Shown here one piece after another: positions 53,699 through 64,000 of a stretch of DNA of 64,000 bases. Numbering within the stretch: the stretch's first letter is position 1; each line of letters begins with the position of its first letter. Origin of the DNA: Leguminivora glycinivorella (Eukaryota; Arthropoda; Insecta; Lepidoptera; Tortricidae); the NCBI RefSeq assembly GCF_023078275.1, contig NC_062977.1:10065118-10129117 (forward strand), written 5' to 3'. The translations under genes were made by a program, and so were the position numbers. The notes beneath the pieces are model-generated. The model was given only the letters and a program-made list of their open reading frames with translations, did no database searches and was not told the DNA's origin.

Positions 53699-54085
53699 GG
53701 TTCCGTAGTCAACTAGGAACCCTTATAGTTTCGCCATGTCTGTCTGTCCGTCCGTCCGTCCGTCCGTCCGTCCGTCCGTCCGTCCGTCCGTCCGTCCGTC
53801 CGTCCGTCCGTCCGCGGATAATCTCAGTAACCGTTAGCACTAGAAAGCTGAAATTTGGTACCAATATGTATAAACTGTGATATATCGTTGGATAGGTATT
53901 AAAAAATGAATAAGGGTTTACTAATATCGTTTTTTGATAATATTAATAGTTTCGCCCCCCCCTCTAACTTTTGAACCATATGTTTAAAAAATATGAAAAA
54001 AATCACAAAAGTAGAACTTTATGAATACTTTCTAGGAAAATTGTTTTGAACTTGATAGGTTCAGTAGTTTTTGAGAAAAATACGG
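53699..54085. repeat. GGTTCCGTA repeat with (GTCC)n tract
   Basis: GGGTTCCGTAGTC, inverted GGAACCC, then about 17 GTCC units (53745-53813), then the block also seen inverted at 25735-26010. Confidence 0.75.
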
Positions 54086-54505
54086 AAAACTCGAACCAAC
54101 TTGCTTCGCCCGGGAAAATTTAAAAAATAAACACTCTTTATTTTATTATACTAATCGGTAGTATTAATATTCAGGATAAAGTTTCTCTAACAAACATTTG
54201 GTCTTAAAAATAAAAATAATCGTTAAATCTAACATCAACTTTATTTTACTATCAATTTTGTAACACTTAAATTATTTAACTGATAAATTAGCAAGCGTGT
54301 ACTTCATACGAAGTCTTTGAGTGTTGGAGAGATAACAGAACTGTTACGTGTCTTTTACTTGTTAAAAGTGAACAGTAACCAAATATTTTTTAGAAAACTT
54401 TATCCTGAATATTAATAGGTACTAAGTACCGATTAGTATAATAAAATAAGGAGTGTTTATTTTTTTAAATTTTAGTTGGTTCGAGTCCCGGGCGAAGCAA
54501 GCGAG
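54085..54505. repeat. Inner foldback
   Basis: Inverted arms share GCTTCGCCCGGG, AAATAAACACTC, TTATTATACTAATCGG and ATTAATATTCAGGATAAAG. Confidence 0.7.
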
Positions 54506-54639
54506 TTTAAAAAAATCTTTTAATGCAGATTTGTTTTTTTTTTTCAAAAATAAAGGAATGTCTCCTTTAAGTAAAATGAGCTAGCTTAAGGATTTAAAGT
54601 AGTTTTCCTCCAGGGCCTGAGTTTAATTTCCACACTGTA

Positions 54640-55195
54640 TAGTCTATATATAGTCTAATGACTGTAAAATTTCTTGTGTATTACCTACTGCTCATGATTT
54701 CTTTTGCTTACCTATTATCTTACATACCTATTTTTGTTGTTAGTATGTTAACAATCTTTATATTCAGTAATGAACCTCCAGGTCTTTTTTTATCCAAATT
54801 ACTTAGTACATACATTGTAGTACACCAACTCATTTGTTTATGTGACTGTTTGTGTTCTAAATAAATACAAAAATACTACTTATAACATTATTAGTTACAA
54901 TTAACTAAGTTCGATGAAAATGAACTCAGTAACGATGGGACAGTTAGATATGTATAAATATTTATATTTAATATGACAGGCATCATACTGTTGGACTTTG
55001 ACTTCGAAAATTTTTCATATGGCGACTCCACGGATTTTAGAACCACGGTATGCGATAAAAAGTCTAAAGCCTAGTGATCATTGTTTTCATTAACCCTTAC
55101 ATAATACATTGAGTGCTAGTGATCCGAGTCCGGTTTTCTTCGTAGGCGCTTTTTGCTACATTCGCCACCCATAGGTATTATCGGCTCAGCTGGTA
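54640..55195. other. Intergenic, no gene seen
   Basis: AT-rich; nothing supported. Confidence 0.3.
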
Positions 55196-55747
55196 TCGCA
55201 TAACCAGTGATCGGGGATTTGGATGCCACTCGGGGTGAATGACCCCAATCATTATGCTAGTATGGATATGCCGCGAGATTCCAGGGTTAATGTGGTTAGA
55301 TAAAGGACAGTTTATTATCATAATATTAGCTTTACATTACATATATTGATTGTCAATATAGGTATTGCTATCATGGGTCAATGTTTTAAATGAGACATGA
55401 AATCATTAATGTTATTAGGTTATTACTGCTGAATTATTTTTTCCTAATTAATTTAGCATATGCCTCACAATAAAATATGTGATTTGTATAACAATTCACA
55501 TTATTATCATCCAAAAATACTAGGTAAATGGCAACATATTATTTAAAATTCATCATCAAACCTACTTCACTTAAATGGTACTTTCTGTAAGGAAATCCAG
55601 TTGTAACTTAAGTAAACACCGATCATATTTTGTCTACTGTGACATAAAAAAATCACGTTATCACGGGCCAGACGGCGTATCCATATTAACGTTTCTACTT
55701 GACATCCCGCAGTGTGGCATCCAAATCCCCGATCACTGCGCATAACA
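55196..55747. mobile_element. Foldback element with CAGTGATCGGGGATTTGG ends
   Basis: CAGTGATCGGGGATTTGGAT on the left (about 55205) and its inverse on the right (about 55720-55740); interior AT-rich and noncoding. Confidence 0.6.
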
Positions 55748-56255
55748 CACGTAAGCGAGAATTTAATACCTTTTCTACATTTGATAAACCTAAATACGTA
55801 GTTAGACGTTTCATTACTGTTATTGCAGTTAGATTTAAAATTAATTGTAACACATGTTGCACGACGCTCGGTCAACAGAACCGTTAAACAAAATTAGTTT
55901 TACAAGGCCTTTTTCACGTTTCAGTTAGAACGTGCTACCTAGTGCATTTTTAAAATTGTCATTTGCGGCTCGACGTTCTAGATCGCGAGGCCATTTGCGA
56001 TCGTCAGCATACTCTCCTCATATCACGAATTTCCACTAGGTTCTTTTTTTATATTTTCCATACTTCTGTAGCAAAGAATACCTACACTGCCCGTGACCTA
56101 TGGAGGTCCGCAACTCCTCTGTACGTGGATAAGTTACATATCGATCACGCTCATGTCTTGTTCTTCCGTATTGGTGCAACAAAGCCTTTCGTTCGCCTCA
56201 GAGCGATTATGACTTGCTAGGCCGACAAATGTGTTACACGCAGGTCGCGGCCTAA

Positions 56256-56429
56256 GGCAGCGTTCCCACTTAAGCGTCGCGTGTCTCGTGGCGCGCAACG
56301 GACGTCTCCGCTCCGCCACGCCGCCTGAATGTAATTCAAAAAACGTCTCCTCAGTACATTTTGTATAGGAAGGACGTAAGACGCGCCCCAGGTGGCGTAG
56401 ACACGCGACGCTTAAGTGGGAACGCTGCC
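56256..56429. mobile_element. Harbinger-like MITE with TAA duplication
   Basis: GGCAGCGTTCCCACTTAAGC and about ten more bases are inverted at the other end; TAA flanks both sides (56253-56255, 56430-56432). 174 bp, GC-rich. Confidence 0.85.
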
Positions 56430-56432
56430 TAA

Positions 56433-57406
56433 GACACTGGGCATTATTCTAACTTAAGTATGGGGGTACGTCAAACGATCAATAGCAATGTTTTGGCAAT
56501 TTTTTATACTTTATTTTTGTATAAAATAAGTATACATTTATAAAATTACAGTGAATAAACTAACAACATACGTAATAATGTTTACTTACTTCTTCATGTA
56601 ATTAATAAGATAGACAATAATATCTGGTGTGTCAAATATCTCTCATCTATTACTATTTCTATGATCACATTAAAAACTTGACACCTACTAGGAGGTACTC
56701 ATACTCATACTCATTTATTTATAATATTGTTACATATTACACGTCACAATTGATTTAGGTACATAGTTATTATATGGTATATTAAAATTACTACTAGGTA
56801 CTATCTAGTAGGTATCTAGTACAATCAATAAGCTTTTAAATTTTGTTACGAGACTTAAATTTACGAAGAACAACATTGATCTGTTTCTATTACCATCTAT
56901 CTTATTTTATTATATGAAATACCTAATCATAATGTTATATCTACAAATAACGTAAAGAATATTTTACTCTACATATCAAGACCACAACTCTCTATTCCAA
57001 TGAAAATAAAAATCTAATTTATTTTACTAACAAAAAATCAATTAACATGTGTGTTCTTCTTAATGTAACATGAGAAGGTACTCTATTATGAAATTGTTTA
57101 ATTATAATCAATATCTGACAATTATAATGGCACTTTTAAATCATTACTGTAATTAAATAAACAAAGTAACATTACGTCTAATTTCTCTAATATAACACAT
57201 AGGTACATATAAAGTGTGTAAATATTAGAAAATATGTATAACTACAAGAGGAAAGTAACAGTCGTAATAAATGGTTGAATTACCTAGTTTATTAAAAAAA
57301 AAATACGCGTTCATATTTGGCGGAAAACTGCACGAACAACTATAGCACACTATGGGATGAAAATATAGGTTTAATTAAAAAGCAGCCCAGTCTTAAATAA
57401 AATGGA
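56433..57406. other. Intergenic, no gene seen
   Basis: AT-rich; could in part be a long syntenin 3' UTR, but no decisive poly(A) site is visible. Confidence 0.3.
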
Positions 57407-57619
57407 TAAGGTACAGTGGGGCAAATCTCGACTGGGGGGCAATTGTAACTGATCTTTATGATTATTACACTGTGATGTTGACTTCTACATGTATCCACTG
57501 AACACGCCTACCATATATAACCGGTGGACAGTCTATTTAATAATGCAAACATTGTAAAACATGGAACAAATGGACCAGTTACATTTGCCCCCCGGCATGA
57601 TTTACCCCGCTGTACCTTA
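57407..57619. mobile_element. MITE with GGTACAGTGGGG ends, complete copy
   Basis: TAAGGTACAGTGGGGCAAAT on the left and TTACCCCGCTGTACCTTA on the right, with extended arms including GGGGGGCAA. It is the uninterrupted counterpart of 15176-15765. Confidence 0.85.
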
Positions 57620-58774
57620 GGTAAAACTAAACAGGTTATTGTGCATTGCTGATACAGGCATGTAGGCATTGAAAAGTAGATATTCATACTTAGGCGTAAT
57701 CACAGTGAGAAATATTAATGGCATATGCCGAAGATTCAAAAAGACCAAATAGACAGCTGAAGAAAACAAAGTATGTACCTATGTATATTCCATGATGGCT
57801 ACAGTTTAAGAAAGATATCAACTTTACTTGCATGATCCACACTACGCCTAAAGTCATCCCACACTTTACATTTAGTTTTAGTTGACTAATTTGTTTTAAA
57901 TAAATTTAAAGTATTAACTACATTTTACTTTGGTCTTTAAAAAATTTAGAGAAAATTTAGAAAAAAATCTTTAGCATTCGACTTTCAATTCCTTTAATGA
58001 CATCACGAGGCAAACAGTAACCTTTCACTAAAGTTTCTATCATTACATTCAAGCCTAGTGACTCATGTATCTTTCACAACGGATCGCAAACTCGGTCAGT
58101 CGTGGTGACTCATAATTCTTTACCTACTAAATGAGCAGAACTAGGGCAGTCTGATTAGTACCGTAGTTCTCGGACCGCGGTAATTTCGTTAGATGAGGAC
58201 TTTAAACAATGGCAGATTGTTAGGCCTTCCTGCCGCTAGCAACTTGCCTTCAAACAATCTCGATTCACAGCCCCTAAAGACTAAATAGCATTGATGTGGC
58301 TTTCCTTTACAGAAGGCTACTGTCAATGTGCAAACTATTTTATCAAGGCTCGTAATGTGCAAATTATTTACTATTTTATCATCTATAGGAATCTGAGATG
58401 GAAAGGCCCTAAACTTGCAATATATGATAACCACATCTGTAATGGAAAACTACAAAATATATATATTTGTGTTGTTCTTAGGTATAAAACAGGTCCATAA
58501 TTATTGTTGGTGTATGCAAATATAAATCATCCTCATGAATATTCCTTATAATGATAAACAAGTGATACCTTTTACGTTAGAACAACACAATCAAAATATA
58601 TACCATTGATTGTAAAAATAAAGTAAGCTTATCCAAGAAAAGTCTCAAGTTCTGACTTTTCAAACATACGAAAATGGTGTTGATTACGATGTGTTAACGA
58701 CATCTTAATAAATTCGTGACTAAAGAAATGCATAGTTTAATCTTAAATATAGTAATCTATAAAAAATATTTTAC
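57620..58774. other. Region downstream of syntenin
   Basis: AT-rich; contains the syntenin 3' UTR for an unknown length. No other feature supported. Confidence 0.3.
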
Positions 58775-58823
58775 TTAGACAGCCGGTGTACGATCAAACT
58801 CCTTGAACAGTGATGAAGACATC
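58775..58823 (-). CDS. SDCBP: Syntenin terminal coding exon
   Basis: Preceded by TTTTCCAG. It encodes MSSSLFKEFDRTPAV and stop. Size, position and phase fit the short C-terminal tail found after PDZ2 in syntenins. Confidence 0.82.
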
Positions 58824-60257
58824 CTGGAAAATAAAACATTATACATTAAAATCTTATTTTATAAAAAGTGAATGGTGAAAGACAAAACTATAAATTCATT
58901 TCAATGGTTGATGCCTGTGATGACTTAATTAACCACAATGAGTATCAACCTGTTGTTGATTCATTCTAAATCTCCTTATTAAATACCTATGAATGTTTAA
59001 CCATGTTCTATTATAATTGTTGGAGATGCAATAAGGCATAAGTAACAAAGTCAATAGAACTCAAAATGCAAACATGTGACAAGTAAACAGAACCTTACTG
59101 CATTGTTAGTTACACAGTATCAATTGCACTATCCTCACAATATATCTATTTCAACATTGCAATTGCAACAACTACTTACTTGCTTATCATGTGCTTGTAA
59201 ATATAGTGTGGAATAATTGTTATGTTTACAACAGACGGACTGTTATCAATGACTTTTGATATCTCTTTATCCTTCATTCCAACAACATTGACTGTGTTCA
59301 CTTCCATTAGCTGATGGTCGGTCAGCATCCCGTTACGAGCAGCAGATGAATCCTTCACTAGGCCGACTACCTTGCCATCCTTGAAGTGGAAGCCCACATG
59401 TCCAATGGAGTCTTTGTGTAGGGTAATAGTCCTCTCAAAAGGCCTAGAAATTAAATGTAAAAATATTGGTTTTCTAGTAAAAAAAAACATGTTGTCTAAA
59501 GATCACAATAATGGTATTAGACGAATGAGGTGCAAAAGGTATAATATTCAATTGTTGAAGTGCATAAAGAAAATCTCTTAAATGTACCTGTCTCGCACTG
59601 CCATAGTGATTCCATTAACTGGGCCTTTCGCAACAATTCGTGGCACTTTTCCATTGTCAAGCCAGCAAGTGCCACATCATTGATTTCCAGCACTTGGTCT
59701 CCGAACCTGAGCCCGGCCAGAGCTGCAGGACTCCCTGCAGCAACATAGCACACAAATACACCACTGTTGACAGAATGCAGACGAACCCCACACTTTCCTT
59801 CTGCATCTTTGCAGAGAACAACTTGCCTTATGGCATTTGTTACAGTAGCTTTCGGTAGGGACACTGACTGAGATGACAGAGGAGCAATCAAATTGCTTAC
59901 AGCACCTCCAGACTGAACCTGGAAAGTTAGCCAATAAAATGTTTATAAACGTAACTCCATGTACCTACATGCTGCATTAGTACCTACTAATTCTAGAATA
60001 TTTACGACTAGTAATAGATAACTTACGGTTTGCACTTGATATTCTGGCATGTTCGCGGCTATGACACTTTCAGAGAACTCCAGGCCCATGTATTCTCCCA
60101 AAGACGGGTAGAAATGGCCAGTTGGGGCAGGAGCGGATGGGGCGGCTGCCACTGGTGGGTGGTTCTGAATGTAAGGTGGTGGACCATGATTCTGGGCCAT
60201 CTGGGCCCGCACCATTGTGTCCACCTTCATATCCTCCAGTGAAGGGTACAGCGACAT
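58775..60257 (-). CDS. SDCBP: Syntenin-like tandem-PDZ protein, frame broken in PDZ1
   Basis: Coding exons on the - strand: 60257-60027, 59918-59588, 59443-59180, 58823-58775. Syntenin is a cytosolic and membrane adaptor that binds syndecan tails, phosphoinositides and ALIX. Seen: N-terminus MSLYPSLEDM with a second FYPSL motif at 49-53 (LYPxL-type ALIX-binding motifs), a proline-rich linker, PDZ1 (IRQVVLCKDAEGKCGVRLHS) and PDZ2 (RTITLHKDSIGHVGFHFKDG), and a short C-terminal tail LFKEFDRTPAV. The expected length is about 291 residues, against 298 in human. Exon 2 is 331 bases where phase 0 to phase 2 requires 332. After LLRKA the homologous frame (VNGITMAVRDR) continues one base off, at about 59621-59625. 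This is either a sequencing error in a G/C run or a real disabling mutation; all splice sites are intact. Confidence 0.88.
59180..59443 (-). CDS. SDCBP: Syntenin coding exon 3 (PDZ2)
   Basis: Preceded by ATTTCTAG and followed by GTAAGT. It encodes PFERTITLHKD, the GHVGFHF binding loop, VKDSSAARNGMLTDH and a final VVNITIIP strand, so a complete second PDZ domain. Confidence 0.9.
59588..59918 (-). CDS. SDCBP: Syntenin coding exon 2 (PDZ1, one base short)
   Basis: Preceded by TTTCCAG and followed by GTACAT on the - strand. It encodes a Ser/Ala-rich linker and PDZ1 with the carboxylate-binding loop KCGVRL, then SPAALAGLRFGDQVLEIND. The frame shifts at about 59623. Upstream reads ...CHELLRKA and downstream VNGITMAVRD is in the next frame, which is the one that joins exon 3 correctly. 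Confidence 0.85.
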
Positions 60258-60266
60258 CCTTACGGC
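60027..60266 (-). CDS. SDCBP: Syntenin coding exon 1
   Basis: On the - strand, TTTTTAG precedes the exon at 60266, nine bases before ATG (60257-60255). The 77 codons hold two YPSL motifs and end in VQT at a GTAAGT donor. The acceptor before the ATG means that a 5' UTR exon lies further right. Confidence 0.85.
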
Positions 60267-60751
60267 CTAAAAATCAAACAATTACTACGTTACAAAGGAA
60301 ACAAACAGTAAAACATTAAGGTCAACTTACAGCACTACCTACAGTTACTAATTGAAGAACTAACAAACGTAAATTCACGCACCTTATTACAACAACAAAA
60401 TATAAAGTATGACGGATTTTAACGGAGATACCTCCCAATCAACCCAAAGCAAATTGTTATATACGGGCAGAAAACTTAATTAATACACGAACAAGTTTAA
60501 CAAAAACCCACTAGGAAAGGCCCACCCTGAGTCACAATAATGCAGCAGACATGCGATATGTATGCACGTCACACAAAAAAAAACATAAATATAAACCAAT
60601 AAACCAATAAAATTGCTTCACTTCAACCACACAACACAAACTTCAGTTCAAAGTCAAGTCAGCTGGCAACCCATCAGGGTAGCATGGTAGTTCCAAAACA
60701 AATATGACCGTCAAAAAAACAAGTCTACTAGGCACGCCGAGTCGAGTCTCA
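60267..60751. promoter_or_regulatory. Syntenin 5' region
   Basis: 485 bases upstream of the syntenin start exon. No ORF or repeat that I recognise. A possible - strand splice donor (AAG|GTGCGT) lies at about 60376-60384, so a noncoding first exon and the promoter probably fall here; this is inferred. Confidence 0.3.
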
Positions 60752-60960
60752 TTAGGGCCCGCGCACACGGATGCAACAGTTGCTCGGCGACTTTTTTGTC
60801 TCTGTCGTCACCCCTTGCGACAGTTTCCAAGGTGCGCACACTGGAACGACAGCGACGCAACCACAGACTAAAAAGAAGATATTACCATAGACTAGTTCTA
60901 TAATATTTGGATACTACGGACGCAACTTTTTCTTTGAGTGTTTGTAATTTAAAAACATGA

Positions 60961-61525
60961 AAGATTGCATTAAAATAAGCATCTTTTATAGAATGAAGTT
61001 GTTTGAAAAACCTACTTATTTAGGAGTTTGAGCAGTACGAAGTTGCGAATTTTCCCATAGTATTTACTAAGGCGCCAGAGAATAAATTAACGATGATTTT
61101 TTTTACCAATATAACCTATGTTAATATTGATAAATCATATAGAACACGTTTAAATAAGGATGTTTTGTTATATAAACTTTTTCTGCTCCATTAATATTTA
61201 CTGAGATATTAGGGTTCTAAGATTAGTAAATGGCACTAGCACTTTAATAAAATTAACGCGTGTCTCGCAAACGGTCTAGGATACAAAATGACGACTTTTA
61301 TATAGGTATAGGTTAAGTTCGTTAGGTATCTTCAAACGGCCGAAGGCTCCTATTCTGTGCAGTTTCTGTAATAAGCGGGGCTCCGTCGATATCGCTTTCT
61401 GTCTCTGGCGCCTTAGTAATGCTACGGGAAAATTTTGCAACTTTGCACCACTCTAACTCCTAAATTAGTAGGTTTTAAAAAAAACTTTAATTTATAAAAG
61501 ATGCTTATTTTAATGCATTCTTTCT
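60961..61525. repeat. Foldback inside the composite
   Basis: Arms of about 120 bases share TGCATTAAAATAAGCATCTT, CCTACT(T)AT/AATTTAGGAGTT and TACTAAGGCGCCAGAG, with moderate divergence. Confidence 0.75.
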
Positions 61526-61529
61526 AATA

Positions 61530-62122
61530 AGAACAAAACACTATGCTAGAAAGAGTGCAGAGGAAGTTCTGTAGGCACATTTACAAACGACTGTACGGAT
61601 ATTACCCATATATGTATCCATCTCTATTTGTAACAGGAATGGTTGGTCTTCAAACTCTAGAAACCAGACGGAAACTGCTGCACATTATGCATTACCGCCA
61701 ACTGTTTCACCATAGAGTAGATGACGCATCCGTGCTTGAGAGAATGGGGCTGCAAGTGCCAAGAGCGAATGTGGTGGTTGACATGCCGGGCGCGGTGCCG
61801 GCGCGGCGGCGGCGGCGCCTGTTCGCGGCGGCCGGCGCACCGCTCGAGCCCGAGCTGCTCTTAACCGCATCATGTTGGAGACAGACGATATTGACATATT
61901 TGCTGATAGTGTTGGTGTGTTTTACAGAAAACTCTTAAGGTTCATAGACTCTACACTCCTTAGGTGATTAATGTAATAATAATAACCATAGTTTAACTTT
62001 TAAGTGTGTTTGCTTTTATTTATGTCAATTTAACATGTACATAATTATATTACCACATAAGTGCTTTGGTGAAATACTGTTAACTTTTGTGTATTTTTAA
62101 TAAATAAATAAATAAATAAAAA
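61530..62122 (+). mobile_element. LINE 3' end with RT C-terminus
   Basis: Open frame 61543-61938 starts MLERVQRKFCRHIYKRLYGY and includes GMVGLQTLETRRKLLH and an Arg/Ala-rich stretch, typical of the C-terminus of jockey/CR1-type polymerases. The 3' UTR ends in a (TAAA)n tail (62098-62121). 5' truncated. Confidence 0.75.
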
Positions 62123-62903
62123 AACGTGAAAAAAGTCCCAGAATCGGGCCCCTTTTGCTATACTCTGACCGCCCCTGTCTATACTACTGTAATGTTTGAC
62201 GTTATCACGTTAAACTACCGTCCGTAAACCGACTTTACAGACAACCAATTTTTTTTTTCATGAAATTGAGAGCCTATCCAAAATAGTTTTTTGGTACTTC
62301 AGAATGAGTGTTTAAAAATTTTGATGAACTGGTTAGAATTTTACAACCCGGCATCGTTTTTTCTCAATATTGTCGGAATATTCTTTTAAATTCTTGTCAT
62401 ATAAAATCGGTCTTTCCTCTACTTCTTCAATTAACGTCTTCAACAATCTGCATTTAAATTTATATATATATATATATACATACGTTCGCCCAGGCCAGGC
62501 CAGTGATAACTGTCAAAATGACAACCGACCGGCGACTATTTTGTCGCCGTGTGCGCACTTGCATTGAAACCAATAGGGAAGGAGACAGTTGCGTCGCAGG
62601 CCTGTCGCCGAACCCTGCGACAAAAAAGTTGCGTCGCAACGTGTGCGCACCTTCATACTAGCCCATAGACCGAGCGACGGAGACAAAAAAGTTGCGTCGA
62701 CCGTCTGTGGGGGCTCTTAGCGCACGCTCAATGCGCTCAAAGCGTCGAACTCGAATCGCTTTCAAATGTGTGAGGACTCGATTCGACGCGGCTCGATTCC
62801 GCCTAAGTGGACGCCAGGGTTTAGACTTTAGATTTTGGACGTGTTTTGGAAATATACTTCTTATGACAGATGACTGTAGCACTAGCATGTCACTGTCACT
62901 ACT

Positions 62904-63063
62904 GGGTGGCTAGCCGAATGGCACAATCGCTCACGAAACGCTCACGAAACGAAGCGCTAGTAGATATCTATCTCTATCGCGCTTGCGCATTGGCGCGACA
63001 GAGCCAGCGGCGTATCGCTTTCGTTTGGCGTCGGAGAAATGCCATTCGGCTACGGGGCCTGGT
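62904..63063 (+). mobile_element. 151-bp TIR element, copy 4
   Basis: One base difference from the consensus. Lies about 170 bases upstream of the bHLH start codon, outside ends GGG and CCTGG. Confidence 0.87.
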
Positions 63064-63236
63064 ACTGTCAGAGTCAGAGTTCAGAGACAGACAGACAGAC
63101 TACAAATAATATGGATAACATTATTATTGTAGTCGTTTAAAGCCCAGAAATATATTATTATATTGAAGATTCTTGAATTAGAATCCACAACTTGCATAGG
63201 TTGTAAAGGAATAATTTATATACTAAAATTCATACT

Positions 63237-63578
63237 ATGGAAACATCATCGAAAGCTCGAACGCCAAGGTGAGTGAAAAGATTAAAACGTCGCTATCATC
63301 AACATCTATAAAGCTATCTTTAATATGTACATGCAATTGTATTTAGTTGTTGATATAATTCCTTTTTTAACGTTTCAGCCGTTGCCGCGAATGGGAGAGA
63401 CAGAGGCGGAACAAATTCAATGATGCAATTACAAAACTAGGTGAAGCTGTAAAAGCTATAAACAAAGTAAACAATCCATCGGACAAGGAATCAGATAATG
63501 TCCAGTACCCAAAAATTGAAATAGTGCAAAAAGCCATAGCATGCCTCACAAACTGTGCACAAGAAAAAACACAACTGA
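63237..63578 (+). CDS. bHLH transcription factor, first two coding exons (partial)
   Basis: Exon 1 is 63237-63268 (METSSKARTP, donor GTGAGT). Exon 2 is 63379-63578 (acceptor GTTTCAG). Joined in phase 2 they read RCREWERQRRNKFNDAITKL at residues 12-31, a basic region with the ERxRR core (E17, R20, R21) and helix 1. A polar loop follows, then helix 2 (KIEIVQKAIACLTNCAQEK). The E-R-R core suggests E-box binding. The GTAAGT donor at 63579 is strong; an alternative donor after SKSNGE (63595, GTAACA) would add a few residues. The remainder lies beyond the window. I could not assign the bHLH subfamily. Confidence 0.75.
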
Positions 63579-63813
63579 GTAAGTCAAATGGAGAGGTAAC
63601 AAACAGTAAAATTTGTATTAATACATAGTTTTCATCTATAGGTGAAAATACATAAACAAGTAGAGAGTTGGCTTATGGTGATTGAGTAGTTTAATACTAA
63701 CTAATTTATTAGTTGGGACTCATTGAATAATGTTAATTTAATTTCATACCTAATGTATTGTAAAGTAGTGTTGTAGTCTTTTGAAGCTCCCTTTGTTAGA
63801 TGTTAAGTGGTCC
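63579..63813 (+). other. Intron of bHLH gene
   Basis: AT-rich, no ORF or repeat seen before the hairpin MITE at 63814. Confidence 0.4.
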
Positions 63814-63939
63814 TGGCAGACAAGCATGGTCGCGCGATAAATGATAAAACATCAGGCCATCCCTATCGAACTTGCAAATAGTGTGATAGGGACGGCCGGA
63901 TGTTTTATCATTTATCCGCGCGAACATGCTTGCCTGCCA
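63814..63939. mobile_element. Hairpin MITE in bHLH intron
   Basis: Nearly palindromic element with ends TGGCAG...CTGCCA. The arms share ATAAATGATAAAACATC and GGCC..CCCTATC. About 126 bp with a short loop. A fold-back MITE; superfamily not determined. Confidence 0.75.
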
Positions 63940-64000
63940 AATTTAATAATAAACGTTGTCACAGTTTAGTTTAGTTTTGAAATTTTGATCAACAAATGGA

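Larger units (their letters stand above)
53573..54637. mobile_element. TA-flanked foldback with nested repeats
   Basis: Arms of about 120 bases start CAGTGTGGAAATTAAACTCA and are flanked by TA (53571-53572, 54638-54639). Inside lie a GGTTCCGTA repeat (53699-54085) and a second foldback (54085-54505). Confidence 0.85.
60755..62716. mobile_element. Composite TTA-flanked MITE-type element with nested insertions
   Basis: Left end GGGCCCGCGCACACGG plus CGACTTTTTTGTCTCTGTCG; right end the inverse-like GACGGAGACAAAAAAGTTGCG...CCGTCTGTGGGGGCTC. TTA on both sides (60752-60754, 62717-62719). Further copies of the TTTTTTGTCGC-type block lie at 62510-62650. The middle holds a foldback and a LINE 3' end. 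Confidence 0.65.

Overview
The window is AT-rich nuclear DNA from a moth or butterfly (Lepidoptera). The evidence is intron-split genes with GT-AG splice sites, insect-type TTAGG arrays, and a very dense load of lepidopteran-style SINEs, LINE remnants, mariner and terminal-inverted-repeat elements. No bacterial or viral gene layout is present. The species cannot be named from the sequence alone.

Three host genes can be supported. (1) A complete sterol O-acyltransferase (SOAT/ACAT, MBOAT family) lies on the + strand. Nine coding exons run from 12539 to 50952, every splice phase agrees, and they encode 467 residues. One 20.6-kb intron (17859-38476) holds most of the transposon debris. (2) A syntenin-like protein (tandem PDZ) lies on the - strand in four coding exons from 60257 down to 58775. 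Its second coding exon is one base short, which breaks the frame inside PDZ1. (3) The first two coding exons of a basic helix-loop-helix protein lie on the + strand at 63237-63578, and the gene runs off the right edge. The syntenin and bHLH genes are divergent; the roughly 3 kb between them is mostly a nested transposon composite.

Layout. 1-4290: a foldback with 368-bp near-identical arms, then an inverted duplication with a nested dispersed repeat. 4300-12500: intergenic DNA with a hairpin MITE, a second foldback with a LINE tail inside it, a mariner copy with two catalytic aspartates, and candidate SOAT 5' exons. 12525-50952: SOAT, whose introns carry an R2-type (restriction-like endonuclease) LINE open for 836 codons, a frameshifted RTE-type LINE, a 120-bp satellite array, a (TTAGG)-bearing minisatellite, nested SINEs and many MITEs. 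51000-58700: intergenic DNA with a 1,038-bp TIR element, a triple-nested foldback and several MITEs. 58775-60266: syntenin. 60755-62716: nested composite element. 63237 to the end: bHLH gene start and a hairpin MITE.

No clearly new molecular system was found. The observations most worth checking are the syntenin frameshift, the in-frame partial duplication of a SOAT exon, the SOAT exon bracketed by two copies of one repeat, a roughly 151-bp element family with four almost identical copies, the R2-type LINE, and several insertions whose empty site survives in a second copy in the same window.
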